DNA of 51,394 nucleotides from Verrucomicrobia bacterium SCGC AAA164-E04 (GTDB taxonomy: Bacteria > Verrucomicrobiota > Verrucomicrobiia > Limisphaerales > AAA164-E04): positions 122,101-173,494 of the forward strand of contig KB911979.1 of the NCBI GenBank assembly GCA_000383715.1, read 5' to 3'. This document shows, in pieces, positions 16,742 to 26,009 of the stretch. The position numbers were made by a program, and so were the translations under genes. Every line of letters begins with the position of its first letter. Positions within the stretch are counted from its first letter, which is position 1. Below the pieces are notes generated by a model. The model had not been told where the DNA came from. It searched no databases and was given only the letters and a program-made list of their open reading frames with translations.

Positions 16742-17587
16742 ATGGAACCGTTGATTATTGCACTACTGGCCGGGATAGGCTTCATCGTGGCTTATCACAC
16801 CTACGGACGTTGGCTGGGACACAAGATTTTTGCTCTGTCGGCAAAGACTGTTTGTCCATCCTACAAACTGAAGGATGGAGTGGATTATGTGCCGACTTCC
16901 AAGGGAGTGGTATTCGGTCACCACTTCACTTCCATTGCCGGCACTGGACCTATTGTGGGACCCGCTATTGCGGTCATGTGGGGGTGGCTGCCAGCCTTAC
17001 TCTGGGTGGTGTTGGGGTCGATTTTTATCGGAGCCGTTCATGACTTCGGCTCGCTCGTTGTTTCTCTTCGAAACAACGGTCAAACAGTAGGGGATATCGC
17101 GGGGCGTGTCATGAATCGCCGTGTGCGCTTGCTTTTCTTGTTTGTATTGTTCATGGCGCTGACGATTGTGCTGGCTATTTTCGGCCTGGTTATTGCATCC
17201 GTATTTAAAATGTATCCTTCCGCCATATTTCCATGTCTGGTGCAGATCCCTCTGGCTGTCCTTATCGGAGTTTGGCTGCATCAGAAGGGCGTGCGTTTAC
17301 TGCTGCCCTCGCTATTTGCTCTCGGAATCATGTATGCCACGGTGGTTTTCGGTGATGTGGGCATACTGCATCAAATCAATTCCACACTTCAGGCACAGAG
17401 TATTTTTACATGGGTGGTAATTCTACTGGTTTATTCCTACATTGCTTCGGTATTACCGGTCTGGACGCTTTTGCAGCCGCGCGATTTCATTAACTCCCTG
17501 CAACTCATTACTGCTCTCGGCTTGATCGTTCTTGGCCTTGTGGGGGCGGCATTCATGGGGGGGGGCGCCCATACCAGGCAACCCTGA
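16742..17587 (+). pseudogene. cstA: Carbon starvation protein CstA, N-terminal fragment (frameshift in a G9 run)
   Basis: CstA-family proteins are large inner-membrane transporters for peptides or pyruvate. This part has the family N-terminus ('YHTYGRWLGHKIF', 'DYVPTSKGVVFGHHFTSIAGTGPIVGPAIA', seen at about residues 48-77) and several membrane segments. The frame reaches a run of nine Gs (17557-17565) and then runs into an unrelated short tail ending at 17587. The family sequence continues in another frame directly after the run, so an eight-G version would restore one protein of about 622 residues. Either a slipped tract in the genome, a phase-variable state or a sequencing error is possible. 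Confidence 0.88.
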
Positions 17588-18611
17588 GCGACCGCCTTTG
17601 GAGATTGTGGCGCCGGCCCTCAACTTGATGCCGGAAGGTGCTCCTTTCATCTTCCCGTTCTTGTTCATTACCATCGCTTGCGGCGCGATAAGTGGGTTTC
17701 ATTGCCTTGTCAGCAGCGGGACAAGCAGCAAGCAATTAAAAAGTGAACCGGACGCACGCTTTGTGGGCTTTGGAAGCATGTTGATCGAAGGTTTTCTGGC
17801 GACATTGGTGATCATTGCATGCACGGCGGGACTTGGGCTGGGGGCAGAGGTCAAGGGCGAATTACTCACCGGTGATAATGCCTGGGCTGCTCGGTACGCG
17901 TCCTGGAGCTCAGCGGGTGCTCTTGGAGCCAAGGTTGGTGCCTTTGTGGATGGCGCAGCCAATTTCCTCAAAGCCATTGGCATTCCAGCGCAGGTGGCGT
18001 TGGCACTGATGGGAGTACTGGTGGCTTCTTTTGCCGGAACCACCTTGGATACCGCATGTCGCTTGCAGCGATATGTGGTTCAAGAGTTGGCCAGCACGTT
18101 CAATCGTAAAGAGCGCGGAGTTTCGAACCCGCTGGCATTGCTGCAGAACAAGCATGGAGCCACCTTATTTGCCATCCTGATTGCGGCCCTTGTCGCGACC
18201 GCACCTGCGCCCGGGCAGTTGAACTGGTCGTTTGAGACGGCAGGGAAGGGTGGGATGATCTTGTGGCCTCTCTTTGGCGCCACCAATCAATTACTTGCAG
18301 GCCTGGCTTTTCTTGTGATCACCTTTCATCTGTGGAGGCGAGGCAAGCCTGTTTGGTTCATCGCACTACCGATGGTATTTATGCTGATCATGCCTATGTG
18401 GGCGATGATTGTGCAGCTTTTCTTCGGCAGTGGAGGCTCCAAGAGCTGGATCGAAAGCGGCAATTGGATTGTTGTCTTGGTTGGATTAGCCACAATTGCA
18501 CTGGAAATCTGGATGCTTGTCGAAGCGGCTTTCATGTTTCCCAGAGCCAAGGGAGTTCTCGAAGCCCAGGCTCAGGACGAAGGGATCACTCAATCTGTCG
18601 AAATATCCTAG
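17532..18611 (+). pseudogene. cstA: Carbon starvation protein CstA, C-terminal fragment (frameshift in a G9 run)
   Basis: The C-terminal part of the CstA protein. Authentic sequence begins right after the G run at 17557-17565 ('GGAPIPGNPERPPLEIVAPALN'-like segment, residues in outline) and continues with family landmarks 'ITIACGAISGFHCLVSSGTSSKQL' (in outline) and 'FAGTTLDTACRLQRYVVQEL', then 'LWPLFGATNQLLAGLAFL'. About six further membrane segments are present and no other lesion is seen. Its stop is six bases before the nadD start, so nadD and rsfS are probably transcribed with it. It is not expected to function without the N-terminal part. Confidence 0.88.
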
Positions 18612-18617
18612 ATATTC

Positions 18618-19199
18618 ATGGGAAAACAGCGAATAGGACTTTTTGGAGGCACCTTTGATCCGGTGCATCTTGGGCATGCCCTTGTGGCACAAGCAGCGAT
18701 GGAAGAAGCTCGACTGGATCGTTTGTTTTTTGTCCCTGCAGCGCGATCTCCGTTCAAGGAAGCCTTGACTCCCAGTTCGGGAGCGGATCGGTTGAGATGG
18801 CTTCGATTGGCATTGTCTGGGCATTCACGGTATGAGGTGGATACGAGTGAGGTTGAGCGTGGAGGTGTGTCCTTTGCAATTGAAACCGTCAAGGCATATC
18901 AAACCTTTTTTCCCGGGGCGCAACTCTATTATCTAATCGGAGCGGACCATGTTGAAAAGCTACCTCTTTGGCGTGAAGGCCAGCAGCTGGCAGAATCATT
19001 GCATTTTCTGGTGGTGCCGCGCCCCGGAGAAAGAGAGATCGCCTTTCCTGAACCTTTCCAGGGAAGCTATTTGGCAGGTTTTCCATGTCAAATTTCTGCA
19101 TCGTTAATCCGCAACAGGGTACGACAGGGACTGTCGATCAAAGATCTGGTGCCATCATTTGTTGAAGAGGATATTGTCAATCGACAGATTTACAGTTAG
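18618..19199 (+). CDS. nadD: Nicotinate-nucleotide adenylyltransferase NadD
   Basis: NadD transfers AMP from ATP to nicotinate mononucleotide to form deamido-NAD in NAD synthesis. The 193-residue protein shows the nucleotidyltransferase signature 'GLFGGTFDPVHLGH' (residues about 7-20) and the C-terminal 'ISASLIRNR' (ISSTxIR-type) motif that binds phosphate. The length is normal. It starts six bases after the cstA stop and is followed 39 bases later by rsfS; the nadD-rsfS pairing is common in bacteria and supports both assignments. Confidence 0.96.
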   Translation: MGKQRIGLFGGTFDPVHLGHALVAQAAMEEARLDRLFFVPAARSPFKEALTPSSGADRLRWLRLALSGHSRYEVDTSEVERGGVSFAIETVKAYQTFFPGAQLYYLIGADHVEKLPLWREGQQLAESLHFLVVPRPGEREIAFPEPFQGSYLAGFPCQISASLIRNRVRQGLSIKDLVPSFVEEDIVNRQIYS

Positions 19200-19238
19200 T
19201 AATGGTGTGACGGGTATACTAATTGCCCTTGTTACATA

Positions 19239-19634
19239 ATGGATTCCAAACAACTAGCTCAATATTGCTGTGCTTATGCGGACGACCGCAAAGCCGAGAG
19301 CCCCGTGATCATGGATCTTCGATCGATTTCTTCAATCACGGATTTCTTCATTGTTTTAACCGGAAGCAGTACACCTCATCTTCGAGCTATTGCCTCGGAA
19401 ATCATGGATAAGGTGTGCGAAGACCACGACATGCGTCCTCGTCAATTAGATGGAAAAGGTTCAGGCACTTGGGTTGTGATCGATTATTATGATGTGATCA
19501 TCCACATCATGAGCGAGGACATGCGGCGAAGATACGATTTGGAGAGTCTATGGGGAGATGCACCCAAGATCAAACCTCGTAAACCCAGAGGAATGGGGCC
19601 TCGAAGTCGAAAACCCAGACCGAACGAGGTCTGA
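19239..19634 (+). CDS. rsfS: Ribosome silencing factor RsfS
   Basis: RsfS (Iojap family) binds ribosomal protein uL14 and blocks joining of the subunits when nutrients are scarce. The 131-residue protein has the typical core 'ITDFFIVLTGSSTPHLRAIA' and 'GTWVVIDYYDVIIHIM', followed by the 'R..YDLESLWGDA' segment. A short basic tail ('KPRKPRGMGPRSRKPRP') extends the C-terminus beyond the usual domain. It lies directly after nadD, its usual partner. Confidence 0.96.
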   Translation: MDSKQLAQYCCAYADDRKAESPVIMDLRSISSITDFFIVLTGSSTPHLRAIASEIMDKVCEDHDMRPRQLDGKGSGTWVVIDYYDVIIHIMSEDMRRRYDLESLWGDAPKIKPRKPRGMGPRSRKPRPNEV

Positions 19635-19796
19635 AAGATGAATCACCTCCATTACCCGTATTTGATGCATCTTTCTGGCTCTTGTGCTTCTTGTGGAGTT
19701 CTCTGATTCGCGATCGTTTGCATCGCGCAGGGGTTTTCCCTGCCTGATGGACTTCTCTGAGCTCTTTAATTTTCAAGGACGAGCTCCAATGCGGGG

Positions 19797-20246
19797 TCAG
19801 GCGTTGCCGCCGAAAGTCACGTAGTCATCGAGATCCAGAAGTTCAAACCATGTCATGATATCCAATCGGTGCGGAGCAGCTTGTAAGTGGATGTCGTTGA
19901 AATACTTTCTGGACTCCACATCCAGTGGGGCTCGTTGTTCCTCCAGCAATGACCAACCTGCGATTTCCTGAGGGTTTCTCTTTTGGCTGGCCGTTTTTTG
20001 TATCCAACCCAGGACGGCACCATCTGATTTACCGCAAGCCAACTGATTCATCAATGTGTTGGCGTTAATGCCTACATAATCGAAAAATCTTCTGTCCATC
20101 GGGCAATTGAAATTATACGAACCATTCTTGGCTGCGATGGTTGCTCTTCCCTTGTCCAACAGACGAGGAAGTATCACAAAACCACCAAGTCTTACCCTTG
20201 GGCTGCGCGGCGAAGACTGAGTTAAATCTGGACCTGTAATTACCAT
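19797..20246 (-). CDS. DUF5069 domain protein
   Basis: A 149-residue soluble protein that matches the DUF5069 family, common in Verrucomicrobia: N-terminal 'DLTQSSPRSPRVRLGGFVILPRLLDKGRA' (in outline, residues about 7-35), 'YNFNCPMDRRFFDYVGI' and 'GKSDGAVLGWI'. The function of the family is unknown and no catalytic motif can be named. It follows purF on the same strand after an 87-base gap and may be co-transcribed with it. It is convergent with rsfS; the 160 bases between them contain a GCAGGG/CCCTGC hairpin without a T-run. Confidence 0.85.
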   Translation of the reverse strand: MVITGPDLTQSSPRSPRVRLGGFVILPRLLDKGRATIAAKNGSYNFNCPMDRRFFDYVGINANTLMNQLACGKSDGAVLGWIQKTASQKRNPQEIAGWSLLEEQRAPLDVESRKYFNDIHLQAAPHRLDIMTWFELLDLDDYVTFGGNA

Positions 20247-20333
20247 TATTTATAAACTACCCCATTTCTTGTTTAAATTGCCATGAGTAAGCAAGGAAAA
20301 AGTCAATGTTCTCAGTTATGGTTTCCCGATAGT

Positions 20334-21878
20334 TTATATCAATTTGGACTGAGATTTTTCTTTGTCGATCAGATCACCAAAGCTTTGGACTTCAAATTTA
20401 CGGCGTTCAATGATGTCCTTTCCGATCATCGGATTGTAGGAGACCGGGTATTCCCCATTGTAACAAGCCATGCAAAAGTTTTCTTTCGGCTGATTTGTAG
20501 ATTGTACCAGACCATCCTCACTTAAATAGCCGACACTGTCGGCACCAAGATGCTGCTCGATTTCTTTGATGTTGAATTTTGTCGCCAGAAGCTTGGTTCG
20601 GTCGGGGAAATCAATGCCGTAAACACATGAATAGCGGTGCGGGGGGCAACTGATCAGTACATGCACCTCCTTGGCCCCAGCTTCCTTAAGGGTGCGAATT
20701 CGGCTTTGGCTGGTCGTTCCCCGAACGATGGAATCATCGACGATGATCACTTTTTTTCCTTCGACCAGTCCAGATACAAGATTCAATTTGACCCTGACGT
20801 TGAGACTGCGAGAAGTCTGGGTCGGTTGAAGAAAACTTCGCCCCACGTAATGGTTTCGGACAAAAGCCATCTGGTAAGGAATGTCGGATTCCAAAGAGTA
20901 GCCAAGAGCAGCGTAATTTCCGCTATCGGGCACAGGAACCACCATATCAGCCTCGATTTTGTGCTCTCGTGCCAACTGGCGGCCCATCTCGATCCTTGAT
21001 TGATAGACCTCCAAACCTGCAATCGCGCTATCGGGTCTGGCAAAATAAACGTATTCAAAAATGCAGAAGGACCGCTTCTTCTGTTCAGGGAAGGCGTCAA
21101 TGCTTCGGAGACCGTTCCCATCAATGATGACCACTTCACCTGGCCTGACATCGCGTACAAACTCCGCCTTGATCAGATCAAATGCGCAGGTTTCGCTTGA
21201 AAGAACCCATTTTCCATCAAGTTTTCCCAAACTCAAGGGGCGGAAACCATGGGGATCTCTTACCCCAATCATTTCCTTTTCTGTCAACATCACCAATGAA
21301 TAAGCCCCTTGAATGCGCCTGATGGCATCCAGTAATGAATTTGCATCCGGAGAGGCCGAGGGCCGAGCGATGAGATGAAGGATGATTTCGCTGTCGACGG
21401 TCGTCTGGAAAATATTACCACCCGCTTCAAGTTCGTCCCTCAGTTCTGCCGCATTAGTCAAGTTTCCGTTGTGTGCAATGGCAATGTTGCCCTGATTGCA
21501 ATCCACAATGAGAGGTTGCACATTTTGCACGTGCGAAGAACCGGTGGTGGAATACCTCGTATGACCAATAGCGTTATTTCCCTTGAGTCCAGTCAAGGCA
21601 TTGCCCTTGAAGACCTGGGGGACAAGCCCCATGTCTCTATGGGAATAAAAATCTTTACCATCGCAAGTAACAATCCCGGCACTTTCCTGGCCGCGATGTT
21701 GAAGTGCATATAGTCCGTAATACGAGATTTCTGCCGCGTTCGGATGACCAAAAACGCCAAAAACACCGCAGTAATGCTTAGGATAATCCTGCATACCTTT
21801 CACTGCCGGCAAGCCTGTCTGATTACGTGTTGTCTTGTCAAACGTCGAGTCACCAGAATGCACTTTTTTATTCATCAT
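20334..21878 (-). CDS. purF: Amidophosphoribosyltransferase PurF
   Basis: PurF makes phosphoribosylamine from PRPP and glutamine, the first committed step of purine synthesis. The Ntn-glutaminase begins at the catalytic Cys in 'HYCGVFGVFG', and the PRPP loop is 'VIIVDDSIVRGTT'. The cysteines in 'SFCIFEYVYF', 'SCPPHRYSC' and 'FCMAC' fit the Fe-S-containing (Bacillus type) subclass with a cleaved propeptide. The full ORF is 514 residues and puts the Cys at position 37; starting at ATG 21794 would leave an eight-residue propeptide, closer to the known type, so that start is a serious alternative. It follows the VWA gene by 24 bases on the same strand. Confidence 0.96.
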   Translation of the reverse strand: MMNKKVHSGDSTFDKTTRNQTGLPAVKGMQDYPKHYCGVFGVFGHPNAAEISYYGLYALQHRGQESAGIVTCDGKDFYSHRDMGLVPQVFKGNALTGLKGNNAIGHTRYSTTGSSHVQNVQPLIVDCNQGNIAIAHNGNLTNAAELRDELEAGGNIFQTTVDSEIILHLIARPSASPDANSLLDAIRRIQGAYSLVMLTEKEMIGVRDPHGFRPLSLGKLDGKWVLSSETCAFDLIKAEFVRDVRPGEVVIIDGNGLRSIDAFPEQKKRSFCIFEYVYFARPDSAIAGLEVYQSRIEMGRQLAREHKIEADMVVPVPDSGNYAALGYSLESDIPYQMAFVRNHYVGRSFLQPTQTSRSLNVRVKLNLVSGLVEGKKVIIVDDSIVRGTTSQSRIRTLKEAGAKEVHVLISCPPHRYSCVYGIDFPDRTKLLATKFNIKEIEQHLGADSVGYLSEDGLVQSTNQPKENFCMACYNGEYPVSYNPMIGKDIIERRKFEVQSFGDLIDKEKSQSKLI

Positions 21879-21902
21879 ATAAGCTTTTGGCCTAATCTAG
21901 AG

Positions 21903-22862
21903 TCATTTTCTGGCCCCAGGTTTCCATCGTGTGCCTCCCAACGCCAGGAACAAGGGGATCATGGCCAGGCAAAAAGCTCCCAAGCCCGATGCAATCAATG
22001 CATATTCTCTTCGAGTGAGTCCTTTAAACGGATCGTTGGAAGAAGCCTGAGTCATGCGTTCGAGTATTTCTGAGCTGATGTGGCGGGCGTTGCCATCATG
22101 GTAGGTTCCACTGAGTCGAGTTGCTAGCTGGCGCAATGTGCTGGCTTCCTGTCTGGACTGATAACCATTGATGAAAGAACCAGATCGAGGGTCTCCCACG
22201 CCGACTACCAGAACATCAGATACGGAAGGAGGCATTTGCGGCAGTCCTGTCGTTGGAACGGTATCGCCATCACTTAAGACAACGATCGTCGTGCTGTTTT
22301 TTTGCCATTTCTTCGCAATTTTTGCTGATTCTTCGAGACCGGTGAATAGTTGAGTCTTACCAGGGTCAAAGGCCTGAGACATTGGGAGGTCATTCAAAAT
22401 GTTTCTGACGACTTCCACATCGCGTGTATCCACGACGACAGGTTTGGCTTCCGTATACACGGCAATCACACTCAGGCGCACTTGCTCCATGATTACTCTT
22501 CGGAAGAATGATTGCATGAGCTCACCCGCACGTTTTCGGCGACTGGTGCCTTTCTCTGGACCTGCGTCCTCCAGTCGCATGCTGGGTGACACATCAAGTA
22601 TCAGTACCACATGCCTTATTTCCTCATCCTTTACGGCGTCTGGTTGATAAACTTTGGGTTCGATAAACAACAGGGTGACAAGCCCCCAGGCCAGAAGACC
22701 GGCGGCAATGGGGCTCATCCATGGTAATAACCGGCCCAGTGGAGAGGCTTGACTCGTTGGGCCAAATGCCAGATACGCTATTCGTTGCACGCGTCGGGCA
22801 TGTAATGCCTCCGCTGCCATGCACAGCAGAAAGATCAAGATAGATGCAGTGATCGCTACCAT
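21903..22862 (-). CDS. VWA-domain membrane protein (BatA/BatB-like), second of a pair
   Basis: Starting at ATG 22862, which overlaps the upstream gene's stop by seven bases (coupled translation), the protein has about 319 residues. An N-terminal hydrophobic segment ('AITASILIFLLCMAAEAL') and a second near residue 50 precede a von Willebrand A domain with the MIDAS motif 'LDVSPSMRLED' and the later 'VVLSDGDTVPTTG'. A C-terminal membrane segment ends the protein. This matches Bat (Bacteroides aerotolerance) proteins. The longer ORF extends to 22928, but that would overlap the upstream gene by more than 70 bases. The function is unknown beyond likely membrane complexes with its neighbours. Confidence 0.85.
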   Translation of the reverse strand: MVAITASILIFLLCMAAEALHARRVQRIAYLAFGPTSQASPLGRLLPWMSPIAAGLLAWGLVTLLFIEPKVYQPDAVKDEEIRHVVLILDVSPSMRLEDAGPEKGTSRRKRAGELMQSFFRRVIMEQVRLSVIAVYTEAKPVVVDTRDVEVVRNILNDLPMSQAFDPGKTQLFTGLEESAKIAKKWQKNSTTIVVLSDGDTVPTTGLPQMPPSVSDVLVVGVGDPRSGSFINGYQSRQEASTLRQLATRLSGTYHDGNARHISSEILERMTQASSNDPFKGLTRREYALIASGLGAFCLAMIPLFLALGGTRWKPGARK

Positions 22863-23779
22863 GGTGTGTATCTCAATCCAAAACCGAAAATGGTAAAAAC
22901 CCCTAACAGGCTTATTCCGGCAAGGCAATAGGGGTGAAAATGATCCATTGTTTCCGCAGATGTTTTTTCAAGGCGAGATTTCTGCATGGCATCAATGTTT
23001 CTGAAGACAGCCTTCAATCCTTCAGGATCTCCAGCGGCAAAGACCTCTCCGCCGGTGTAAGAGGTGATATTCACCAAAGGATCGGGGGCATTTCCGGGGC
23101 CAATATGAACGGCAAAAACCGTTATATTTTCTTTTCGGAATTCTCGTGCGAGTTTTTCATCTGCTCCATTGTTGAGGTCAAAACTGTAACCGTCCGAGAG
23201 CAGAATGATCAGGCGATCTCCCTCTTCCCGCTGCATCATGAGTTTCCTGCACTCCTTCAGGGCACGTCCTATCGAAGTGCCCTGGCTGAACCATCGGGGC
23301 AGTTTGCGTGGATTTAGGAATGGTGGCGCATATTTCAAGGCGGTGGTGTCGTCTGTCAATGGAACCCAATGAATAAAATGATCCCCAAATACGGTTAACC
23401 CGAATGCGTCTCCTTCGCGGTAATTGACAAACTCATTGATCGATTCCATTGCTGCCTCATAACGATCCCCATCACCAAATTGACTCATCATGCTTCCAGA
23501 AACATCCATGCAGAACTGGATGTTGGTGAGTACACGTTTTGTTTTTGGGTCAGAAAGCCGCTGAGGGCCCGCCAGAATCCATATCACAATTCCAAGGACC
23601 AGATAAGGTAGACATTGCGAAGTGTTCAGAGTCCAACGCCACCACTTTCCCTTCTTGAAATGGGCAGGGCGGTGGTCAAGAGGCAATGTCAGTTGCATGT
23701 CTCGGCGCTGGCATTCCCAGAGGATCAAGGCGAACGGAATGAAAAGAAAAAATAAGACCCATGGATAAGTGAAAGTCAT
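22856..23779 (-). CDS. VWA-domain membrane protein (BatA-like), first of a pair
   Basis: The 307-residue protein has a hydrophobic N-terminus ('YPWVLFFLFIPFALILW'), a second membrane segment near residue 60 ('LPYLVLGIVIWILAGPQ'), a VWA domain with MIDAS 'FCMDVSGSMMS' and 'IILLSDGYSFD', and a C-terminal membrane segment. This is the canonical BatA layout. It is followed with a seven-base overlap by a second VWA protein and preceded within seven bases by a 301-residue membrane protein, all on one strand. MoxR and DUF58 genes, which normally accompany this set, are not in the window. Confidence 0.87.
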   Translation of the reverse strand: MTFTYPWVLFFLFIPFALILWECQRRDMQLTLPLDHRPAHFKKGKWWRWTLNTSQCLPYLVLGIVIWILAGPQRLSDPKTKRVLTNIQFCMDVSGSMMSQFGDGDRYEAAMESINEFVNYREGDAFGLTVFGDHFIHWVPLTDDTTALKYAPPFLNPRKLPRWFSQGTSIGRALKECRKLMMQREEGDRLIILLSDGYSFDLNNGADEKLAREFRKENITVFAVHIGPGNAPDPLVNITSYTGGEVFAAGDPEGLKAVFRNIDAMQKSRLEKTSAETMDHFHPYCLAGISLLGVFTIFGFGLRYTPW

Positions 23780-23785
23780 TGGTAA

Positions 23786-24691
23786 TTAATATTTTACTTT
23801 CACTGGTGGCGGGTCATCCTCCGTCCAGCGGATCGAACGGTAGGGTTTCAGGATGCTCTGTATTTCAGCATCATCAACAGAGGTGGGGCTGTGCAGCCAT
23901 TGTTCCAAAGCGCAGATCAATGGTCTGGCTTCAGGGTGCTTTTTCAGCTTTTGAATACGTTCTGAAGATTTGAATTTTTCAAGGTCGAGTTTTTTGCTCC
24001 AAAAGGTCAGCAGAAGTCGCTCCAGCTCGGCTTTATCACTACTGGAAACGCCTCCTGCCGCCGCCGCTTTGACCAGCGGCTCCAGTTTCTCTCCGAGGCT
24101 CAAAGTTGGCACTGGCTTTGTATTGCTTCTGTTTGTTTTTTTCTGCTGGCGCATGAACCAAAGGATTCCCATCAATCCCAGGATCCATAGGATGCCAAGA
24201 GTGATCATCCATTGCTTGTAACCGCCTATCGCAGGAAGGAAATGATGCTTCAAAGCGGCAGGTTCTGACTTCCCCGGCGGCAGGATGGATTCAATGATGA
24301 CGGGTATGGATTGAACCGTATCCAATGAGGAGCCGTCTTTTCTTCTGAGTTGAGATCTCAGATCGAAAGTACCAGGCTCCAGTCCATAAAATGAAAAATC
24401 ATAACGAAAACTAGACCCATGGGGCCACGTCGCTTCAATTCGCAACACAATGGGTGGTTTTGTTTCTGCCAAGGGAATCACTTCCAGTTCCGTGCCCTCG
24501 ATCACCACTTGCTGAAGGGAAATGGATATGCCGACATTCTCTCTTATGGCCGGCAGGGGAGACTTTTTTGCAGCCGCGCTTACATCCGCTGTCCATAGCC
24601 ATGGCAATGTCCAGAAGATCATCTGAACACTCAATCTTAGGGCGATGGGTGGCATTGATGGTTTTACCAGGAAATCCATTGTCAGATGCAT
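23786..24691 (-). CDS. Membrane protein of the Bat-like gene set
   Basis: A 301-residue protein with an N-terminal signal or anchor segment (residues about 20-38), an extracytoplasmic beta-rich region to about residue 150, one membrane helix ('WMITLGILWILGLMGILWF') and a cytoplasmic helical tail of about 120 residues. It lies six bases upstream of the first VWA gene and is probably the first gene of the transcript. Similar single-pass proteins occur between DUF58 and BatA genes, but I do not recognise a named family with confidence. Its likely partners are the two VWA proteins; the biochemical role is unknown. Confidence 0.7.
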   Translation of the reverse strand: MHLTMDFLVKPSMPPIALRLSVQMIFWTLPWLWTADVSAAAKKSPLPAIRENVGISISLQQVVIEGTELEVIPLAETKPPIVLRIEATWPHGSSFRYDFSFYGLEPGTFDLRSQLRRKDGSSLDTVQSIPVIIESILPPGKSEPAALKHHFLPAIGGYKQWMITLGILWILGLMGILWFMRQQKKTNRSNTKPVPTLSLGEKLEPLVKAAAAGGVSSSDKAELERLLLTFWSKKLDLEKFKSSERIQKLKKHPEARPLICALEQWLHSPTSVDDAEIQSILKPYRSIRWTEDDPPPVKVKY

Positions 24692-25048
24692 GATGGCCTG
24701 TTTTGTTGTCTTATGAGGAGTCCAGAATTAGAGACTGGAATCCTGGAGTCCTCACATCGCTTACATTACACATTGGAGGTAAATTGTGCCATGAATTTCT
24801 GATCCACTGAATCAATTGAACTCCCTCCCATCAAAGCGAGAAATAGAGCTTCGAATTTCTTTCATGAGTTTCCAACCTGGTCGTTCCAAGGAGGTAAAAT
24901 CAAATCAGTCTGTTGCTCATGAGCTGGGTGTTTGAATTTAAAGTTTACATTCCTGATCATGTGGCCTTGCTGAGCGTGTCACTCCAGCTTTCTGCTTGTT
25001 TTAATATATGACTTGAAGCAGATTAGGCATCTCAACCCCTTTGAATCT
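24692..25048. other. Divergent intergenic region
   Basis: About 350 bases between the Bat-like set (minus) and the LOG-family gene (plus). Two GGAGGTAAA-like sequences (near 24774 and 24890) resemble ribosome-binding sites but are not followed by a credible gene; the best frame, ATG 24919 to TGA 25011, is only 30 codons. No promoter with good -35 and -10 elements or terminator stands out. Confidence 0.5.
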
Positions 25049-25960
25049 ATGAACAAGATCAACATACCTCCCTCTTTCGAAAATAAGGCTTATCACGCAG
25101 CCGCATCTGCTGTGAAAGATGCTCAGACAAGTCCTGAAACTCCGCAAACTCTATCGCATGCTTACAAGCTGGCATTCCAAGACCAAGAATTTCTTTTGAC
25201 TGATGAGATGCGAGGCGTGCGCTTGCATCTCGAGTATGAAAAACCGGAAACCATTCAGCAATGGCATCGAATTGAATCAACCATTGTCATGTTTGGTGGT
25301 TCACGGATACTTGCCAAGGATGTGGCTCAATCAAGGCTTGAAGAAGTGGAGGCACGATTGAAAAATTCGCCGAATGACCAATCTCTCGAAAAAGAATTGA
25401 AGGCGGCTCAGCATATACTCAAATGGTCCAAATATTACGATGTGGCCCGTAACCTGGCGCGGATTGTTTCGTCCAATTGTCAAATATCTGGGGTTTGTAA
25501 TTTTGTCGTTACAACAGGCGGAGGGCCAGGAATCATGGAAGCCGCCAATCGCGGTGCACACGACGTGCAGGCAAAGAGTATTGGCCATAACATTGTTCTG
25601 CCACATGAGCAGAATCCAAACCCCTTCATTACTCCGGAGCTTTGTTTTCAGTTTCACTATTTTTCCGTTCGCAAAATGCATTTCCTGATGCGTGCGAAGG
25701 CGCTGGTCTGCTTTCCTGGCGGTTATGGAACTTTGGACGAATTATTCGAAGCCCTGACATTGATACAAACCAAGAAAGTGGACCCGATTCCTGTTATTCT
25801 GGTTGGCCGAGAGTTTTGGGAACGATTGATTGATTTTGAATTTCTCGTCGAAGTGGGAACTATTTCAAGATCGGACTTGGATATTTTTCATTATGCTGAA
25901 GAGCCCGCTGAAATCTGGGATTATTTATGCGACTATTATGATTTGAAGGTAATCAATTGA
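25049..25960 (+). CDS. LOG family protein (TIGR00730-type nucleotide phosphoribohydrolase-like)
   Basis: The protein carries the Rossmann-type LOG signature: 'GGGPGIMEAANRGA' (phosphate-binding) and 'FPGGYGTLDELFEAL' (PGGxGTxxE). LOG enzymes release bases from nucleoside 5'-monophosphates; many bacterial members were once called lysine decarboxylases. At about 303 residues it belongs to the longer group with an N-terminal extension ('AYKLAFQDQEFLL'). The coordinates use ATG 25049; a TTG at 25013 would add 12 residues, and neither has a clear Shine-Dalgarno sequence. It stands alone on its strand before the Gfo/Idh/MocA gene. Confidence 0.88.
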   Translation: MNKINIPPSFENKAYHAAASAVKDAQTSPETPQTLSHAYKLAFQDQEFLLTDEMRGVRLHLEYEKPETIQQWHRIESTIVMFGGSRILAKDVAQSRLEEVEARLKNSPNDQSLEKELKAAQHILKWSKYYDVARNLARIVSSNCQISGVCNFVVTTGGGPGIMEAANRGAHDVQAKSIGHNIVLPHEQNPNPFITPELCFQFHYFSVRKMHFLMRAKALVCFPGGYGTLDELFEALTLIQTKKVDPIPVILVGREFWERLIDFEFLVEVGTISRSDLDIFHYAEEPAEIWDYLCDYYDLKVIN

Positions 25961-26009
25961 GGCTACTTCCAGTTGACGTCTGCACACAAAACATTAAACT
26001 CAGCGAACC

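Noticed and set aside
19727..19743. Hairpin GCAGGG/CCCTGC between rsfS and the DUF5069 gene
   Set aside because: No T-run follows on either strand, so I do not call it a terminator, although it lies between convergent genes.
24919..25011. Small open frame of 30 codons before the LOG-family gene
   Set aside because: Too short, no recognisable motif, and the nearest ribosome-binding-like sequence is more than 20 bases away.
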